In this document: positions 31,565 through 33,190 of the stretch, one piece after another
Position numbering within the stretch: the stretch's first letter is position 1
How the letters are laid out: every line of letters starts with the position of its first letter
From: Boletus sp. NGJ
Taxonomy: Eukaryota; Basidiomycota; Agaricomycetes; Boletales; Boletaceae
NCBI GenBank assembly: GCA_019096195.1
Contig: JAGTXK010000180.1
Location: 1 to 33,190, forward strand
Reading direction: 5' to 3'
DNA: 33,190 nt
Translations under genes and position numbers: made by a program
Notes under the pieces: model-generated
Seen by the model: only the letters and a program-made list of their open reading frames with translations
Told to the model about the DNA's origin: nothing
The model's database searches: none

Positions 31565-33042
31565 ACCGTATGTATCCAGTTAAGTACCCACCCTGCTTGG
31601 CCCCACTGTATACATCATGGTCAGTCACACCCACACCACTCAGTGTGGTCATATACATCGGTACCGGTCACCTCTACCCTGCTCAGTGTGGTCGTATCCA
31701 TCGAGGTCAGTCACCCTCACACTGCTCAGTCCCATTGTACACATTGAGGTCAGCCATGCTCACACTGCTCGGTTTGGTCATATCCATCAGTACTTGGTCA
31801 CCCCCACCCTGCTCGGTCCCATCGTACACATCAAGGTTGGCCATGCTCACACTGCTCGGTGTGGTCATATCCATCAGTACTTGGGCACCCCCATCCTGCT
31901 TGGTCCCATCGTACACATCGAGGTCGGCCATGTTCACACTGCTCGGTGTGGTCATATATGTCAGCACTTGGTCACCTCCACCCTGCTCAGTGTGGTTGTA
32001 TCCATTGAGGTCAGTCACCCTCACACTGCTCAGTGTGGTTGTATCCATCAGTACTTGGTCACCCCCACACTGCTTGGTGTGGTCATATACGTCGGTACTT
32101 GGTCACCTCCACCCTGTTTGGTGTGGTCGTATCCATCGAGGTCAGTCACCCTCACACTGCTCAGTGTGGTCGTATCCATTGGTACTTGGTCACCCCCACC
32201 CTGCTCAGCCCCATTGTACACATCGAGGTTGGCCATGCTCACACTGCTCGGTGCGGTCGTATCCATTGGTACTTGGTCACCCCCACCCTGCTCAGTCCAA
32301 TCATACACATCGAGGTGGCCATGCCCACACTACTCAGTGTGGTCGTATGCATTGGTACTTGGTCACCTCCACCCTGCTTGGTCCCACCATATCCATCGAG
32401 GTCAGCCACCTCCATCCTGCTTGGTTTGGTCGTATTCATCAAGGTTAGTCACCTCCACCCTGCTCAGTCTCATTGTATCCATTGAGGTCAGTCACCCTCA
32501 CCCTGCTTAGTGTGGTCATCTACATTGGTACTTGGTAACCTCTCCCCTACTCGGTCTTATTGTATCCATTGAGGTTGGTGACACTCACACTCCTTGGTGT
32601 GGTCATATACATTGGTACTTGGTCACCCCCGCCCTACTTGGTCCCACCATACACATTAAGGTTGATCACCCTCATGCTGCTTGGTGTGGTCATATACATC
32701 GGCCCTCAGTCACCCCCAACCTGCCCGGTCTCGTAGTATACATCAAGGTCAGCCATGCTCACACCGCTCAGTCCTGTCATATATATTGGTGCTTGATCAC
32801 CCCAGCCCTGCTCAGTCTCATTGTATGCATTAACCTCAGTCTTACTCACCCCACCGGGGACTGTTTCATATCTATTGATCCTTCATCTAGTTACCCTTTC
32901 CAGGGCCTTCCATATCCTACGTATATGCATGTTAGACGGGCCCGGCCGTGTCTCACACATCTCATATATCTCAGGCCCGTCACGGTATCATTTGTACATG
33001 TCGGGTGTTTTGCAAGCAGGCTCACCATATGCTACGGGTGAA
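31565..33042 (-). repeat. Right long terminal inverted repeat with 43/44-bp tandem units
   Basis: About 29 tandem units occupy 31565-32820, alternating 43 and 44 bp (an 87-bp higher-order period in places, e.g. ggtcacccccaccctgctcg recurring). The outer 220 bp (ccctttccagggccttccat, tgcaagcaggctcaccatat) are the reverse complement of 16975-17190. The right copy has more tandem units than the left, so arrays changed length after insertion or during amplification. Long open frames here arise from the repeat. Confidence 0.85.
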
Positions 33043-33171
33043 TGTCACCACATGGGCTCCACCATTCTTATATAAACAAGCCAGACTTCAATAACATTCC
33101 CACATCCTCTTATTTCTTAATTTTATCCTTCTCTACTCATTACATGAAGTCAACACTTCACTTTGTAAATC
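33043..33171 (+). promoter_or_regulatory. Outward-facing core-promoter-like segment at right edge
   Basis: A TATA-like cttatataaac near 33069 is followed by pyrimidine-rich sequence and an atg at 33144 whose frame closes after ten codons. No counterpart is visible at the left edge. A promoter function is only suggested by the base pattern. Confidence 0.25.
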
Positions 33172-33190
33172 ATTAGGATTAGGATTGGGA
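33172..33190 (+). repeat. TTAGGA hexamer array, right edge of the KDZ element
   Basis: Attaggattaggattggga mirrors the TAATCC array at 16614-16641 in inverted orientation. It is cut by the window end. Confidence 0.8.

Larger units (their letters stand above)
16614..33190. mobile_element. KDZ-type DNA transposon with long inverted repeats carrying a TET/JBP gene
   Basis: The edges carry TAATCC hexamers at 16614-16641 and the inverse ATTAGG at 33172-33190. Inside these are inverted repeats of more than 1 kb (about 16975-18130 and 31565-33042) whose outer parts match closely in reverse complement (gcatatggtgagcctgcttg against caagcaggctcaccatatgc). Between them lie a KDZ transposase, a TET/JBP oxygenase and four unknown genes. 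Coupling of KDZ transposons to TET/JBP genes is established for basidiomycetes. The true right terminus may lie just beyond the window, and no target-site duplication can be checked. The element is decayed: the transposase has many stops and hosts a solo LTR. Confidence 0.75.

Noticed and set aside
31519-32510. Long plus-strand open frames of about 300 codons (two frames at once)
   Set aside because: They run through the 43/44-bp tandem array, occur in several frames together, and the translated sequence merely repeats with the array. They are repeat artefacts, not genes.
33172-33190. Chromosome end at the window edge
   Set aside because: The unit is TTAGGA, only about three copies are visible, and an inverse array lies 16.5 kb inside, which fits transposon edges better than a telomere.

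Overview
The window looks like transposon-rich nuclear DNA of an agaricomycete basidiomycete. The support is the set of families (Plavaka and KDZ transposases, a TET/JBP oxygenase, a WD40 paralogue) together with short introns of about 45-80 nt with GT/AG ends. No species can be named. I see no tRNA, rRNA or CRISPR. Almost every gene is broken.

Layout. (1) 1-3846: a CpG-rich WD40-repeat gene copy, truncated by the window edge and frameshifted, followed by an unassigned minus-strand ORF region. (2) 3955-12376: a Plavaka (CACTA/EnSpm-like) transposon. It has matching inverted ends rich in CTAGCTAG, a plus-strand transposase pseudogene (7716-12128) and a divergent minus-strand partner gene (7517-4640). 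A 949-bp solo LTR with a CTCTG target duplication interrupts the partner gene. (3) 12678-14950: a second WD40 copy in direct orientation, internally deleted and strongly CpG-depleted relative to the first. (4) 14950-16600: mostly anonymous sequence and CATAG-type low-complexity DNA. (5) about 16614-33190: a KDZ-type element of about 16.6 kb, flanked by inverted repeats of more than 1 kb that are built largely of 43/44-bp tandem units. TCCTAA/TTAGGA hexamers lie at both outer edges. Inside, from left to right, are a TET/JBP-family 2-oxoglutarate/Fe(II) dioxygenase gene (+), a small unknown gene (-), the KDZ transposase pseudogene (-, interrupted by a 570-bp solo LTR with a GGTGG target duplication), an unknown gene (+), an unknown Cys-rich gene (-) and a small proline-rich gene (+).

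How it fits together. Most premature stops in the two transposases are TGA, and several fall where the family normally has Arg. That is what C-to-T deamination of CGA codons (methyl-CpG decay, possibly RIP-like) would give. The two solo LTRs and the left WD40 copy keep many CpGs, so the window reads as layers of different age. Removing either solo LTR plus one target-duplication copy restores the flanking reading frame, which fixes both insertions with high confidence. The KDZ element couples a transposase with a 5-methylcytosine-oxidase-family gene and four uncharacterised passenger genes, and is the most interesting object here.
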